A stretch of DNA of 64,000 nt, from NCBI GenBank assembly GCA_016235255.1, contig JACRLM010000085.1, positions 1-64,000 on the forward strand, read 5' to 3'. Both the position numbers and the translations under genes were made by a program. Below, one piece after another: positions 62,553-64,000 of the stretch. The notes below the pieces were generated by a model, which did no database searches, was not told the DNA's origin, and saw nothing but the letters and a program-made list of their open reading frames with translations. The DNA is from Nitrospinota bacterium. Lineage in GTDB: Bacteria > Nitrospinota_A > UBA7883 > JACRLM01. Within the stretch, counting starts at the first letter, position 1. Each line of letters starts with the position of its first letter.

Positions 62553-64000
62553 ATGTCCACCCGGCCCGCTCTGACGATATATCCCACCCGGCGCAAGCTG
62601 GAGGAGGCGGTGGCGCGCCTTGTGGACGGGCCGGGTAACAGGGCGGCGGCCGGTTTCGGCATGATGACCCTGGGGGCGTTCGAGCAAAGGTTGTCCGCCC
62701 AGCTTCCCGGCCCGGTGGAGAGCGCCTCCCCTTTCGCCCAATCACTGATACTTGCAAAAGCGATGGACGCCCATTGCAGCGCCAGTCCGGGATGCGCCCT
62801 GGCCCGCGCCCGGGGGTTCAAGGGTTTCACCGGGGTGACCCTGTCGTTCTTCAACGAGCTGGCGGCGGGGCTTGTCACGCCGGAGGTCCTTGAACAAATC
62901 ACAGGATACGCCCCCGAAAGCGAGCGGGACATCGCCGCAGTATATTCCCTTTTTCACAAGTCCCTGGCCGATCACCGCCTCTCCGCCTCCGGGCCTGAAA
63001 AAACGGCGGTAATCGCCGCGCTGGGCCGGGACGAGGCGTTCGATATCCCCATTCTAAGCCAGTACGGCGCAATAGTTTTGCGGGACATATATCAGTTCAC
63101 CCCCTTCCGGTTCGAGCTTTTCAGGATAATCGCCCTAAGGATGCCGGTGCAGATCGTCGCCCCCGCCCCGGATGAGCGGCGCAAGGCCTTTGGATATATT
63201 GTTTCCAACATCGAGAAATTCGAAAACCTCGGCGAATTGGCCGGGGAGCTTGAAATCGCTTATGAAGAACCGGGCAAAGGGGCGCTCCAGCCGTTGCTGG
63301 CAAAACTGTTCGACATGGGCCGCCCCGGGCCATCGGAAGTGGACGGCGGGCTTTTGGAAAACGTGAAAATTCTGAAATGCGCCAGCCGGTACCGCGAAGT
63401 GGAGGAAATCGGCCTTTCCATATTGCGCATAAGGGAGAGGACCGGGCTCGATTGGAGCGAATTTGGCGTGGTCTTCCGCGACATAAATCCATACGCCGCC
63501 ATCATCGAGGACGTTTTCGGCAGGTATGGTGTGCCGTTCTATTTCCGGCTCGGCTTAAAATTGTCCGTCAATCCGCTGGTCAAGGCTGTCCTGTCCATCT
63601 TCACCGCCATAGAGACCGGATTTGAGCGCAACGCGGTGATGCCGGTGATCTCCTCCGGCTATTTCGGCAGGTTTGCGGGGCTTGATCACGGCCTGGCGCG
63701 CAAGCTTTTCATAGTGTCCAAAATCATAGACGGGCCGGCCTCCGCCTGGAGGGCGAAGCTCGGCCGTGGCGTGGAGCAATTGACAAAAGATGAACGGGGC
63801 GCGGCTAAAATAATCGCCCGCGAAACATTGGCCCTGCTAAACCAGTTGGAGAAATTCGCCGGGCAGGCGCATCCGGAAAGTTTCTTCGAATCCTTCTCCG
63901 CGATTCTGGAGAGCTTGGCGATCAGCGCAGATCCGCCCGGAAAGCCCGCGATGCCACGGGCGCAAAAGGTCCGGTTCCGCGACAACAGCGCGCACGTCCA
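62553..64000 (+). CDS. AddB-like recombination/repair protein, partial
   Basis: The first 482 codons of an open frame that continues past the right edge. It begins at ATG 62553 (STRPALTIYPTRRKLEEAV). Segments such as VVFRDINPYAAIIEDVF followed by GRYGVPFYFRLG and NPLVKAVLSIF match AddB-type subunits of helicase-nuclease repair complexes. No Walker A motif is visible at the N-terminus, where classical AddB has one, and the nuclease domain would lie beyond the window. It is likely to work with an AddA-type helicase encoded downstream. Confidence 0.7.
   Translation, partial: MSTRPALTIYPTRRKLEEAVARLVDGPGNRAAAGFGMMTLGAFEQRLSAQLPGPVESASPFAQSLILAKAMDAHCSASPGCALARARGFKGFTGVTLSFFNELAAGLVTPEVLEQITGYAPESERDIAAVYSLFHKSLADHRLSASGPEKTAVIAALGRDEAFDIPILSQYGAIVLRDIYQFTPFRFELFRIIALRMPVQIVAPAPDERRKAFGYIVSNIEKFENLGELAGELEIAYEEPGKGALQPLLAKLFDMGRPGPSEVDGGLLENVKILKCASRYREVEEIGLSILRIRERTGLDWSEFGVVFRDINPYAAIIEDVFGRYGVPFYFRLGLKLSVNPLVKAVLSIFTAIETGFERNAVMPVISSGYFGRFAGLDHGLARKLFIVSKIIDGPASAWRAKLGRGVEQLTKDERGAAKIIARETLALLNQLEKFAGQAHPESFFESFSAILESLAISADPPGKPAMPRAQKVRFRDNSAHV

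Noticed and set aside
1..64000. CRISPR arrays, tRNA or rRNA genes, insertion sequences
   Set aside because: I found no regularly spaced repeats, no tRNA TPsiC-type motif in a cloverleaf context, no rRNA-like stretch and no transposase or integrase frame. This was by eye; a covariance search would be decisive.

Overview
The window is GC-rich bacterial chromosome from a Gram-negative organism. The evidence for an outer membrane is a TolC-family channel gene, several lipoproteins with lipobox cysteines, a SPOR-domain protein and a RodZ-like protein. It respires with c-type cytochromes: there is a monohaem cytochrome, a five-haem lipoprotein cytochrome, a haem-copper-oxidase-like subunit and a CcsA/HemX-type protein. 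Lysyl-tRNA synthetase is the class I (archaeal-type) enzyme, which only some bacteria use. Together with the cytochromes and sigma-54 signalling this suggests a deep-branching proteobacterial, Nitrospinota or Nitrospirota-like lineage, but I cannot place it firmly. TGA is used as an ordinary stop. I saw no rRNA, tRNA, CRISPR array or insertion sequence.

Layout. 0.2-11.3 kb: a sigma-54 response regulator, a RodZ-like protein, a purine nucleoside phosphorylase with a long basic N-terminal tail, an FHA protein, a HicB-like orphan, nadB, and a three-gene kinase/response-regulator cluster. 11.3-17.4 kb (minus strand): DUF4149-like membrane protein, SPOR protein, argS, TolC-family protein, methyltransferase, bacteriohemerythrin. 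17.4-22.2 kb (minus): a complete polar amino-acid ABC transporter, then a separate Liv-type binding protein with its own promoter and terminator. 22.3-27.5 kb: a SulP transporter carrying STAS and cyclic-nucleotide-binding domains, an ECF sigma factor with a CxxC carboxymuconolactone-decarboxylase-like protein, and a multihaem cytochrome gene interrupted by an in-frame TGA.

27.5-38.4 kb: a biotin-dependent carboxylase subunit (minus), then a plus-strand cluster for amino-sugar activation (GlmU-like protein, GlmS, oversized phosphohexomutase, second left-handed beta-helix protein) running into an exported spermidine-synthase-like/TPR protein, a TlpA-like thioredoxin and truB. 38.4-48.1 kb: PIN/AbrB toxin-antitoxin pair, class I lysS, uppP, an IF2_N-like membrane protein, a lipoprotein, nikR, tatA, a sigma-70-family factor, a lipoprotein and glutamate dehydrogenase. 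48.2-53.7 kb (minus): a nucleotidyltransferase/HEPN pair with a frameshift, typA, a monohaem cytochrome, the oxidase-like subunit and hemC.

53.8-61.1 kb (minus): the operon rpiB-glyA-nrdR-sirC-like-ccsA/hemX-hemA. It starts from a near-consensus sigma-70 promoter and most genes overlap by 4 bp. Three nucleotidyltransferase/HEPN modules are packed between hemA and hemC. 61.1-62.4 kb: VapBC-like and MazEF-like pairs. The right edge (62.55 kb onward) holds the first 482 codons of an AddB-like recombination/repair protein that continues beyond the window.

The most interesting items are the toxin-antitoxin array inside the tetrapyrrole operon, the oxidase-like protein with haem-ligand histidines but apparently no CuB His-His pair, the TGA-interrupted cytochrome, the GlmU-like protein with a degenerate nucleotidyltransferase signature, the phosphorylase with a 200-residue basic tail, and the IF2_N-like domain on a membrane protein.
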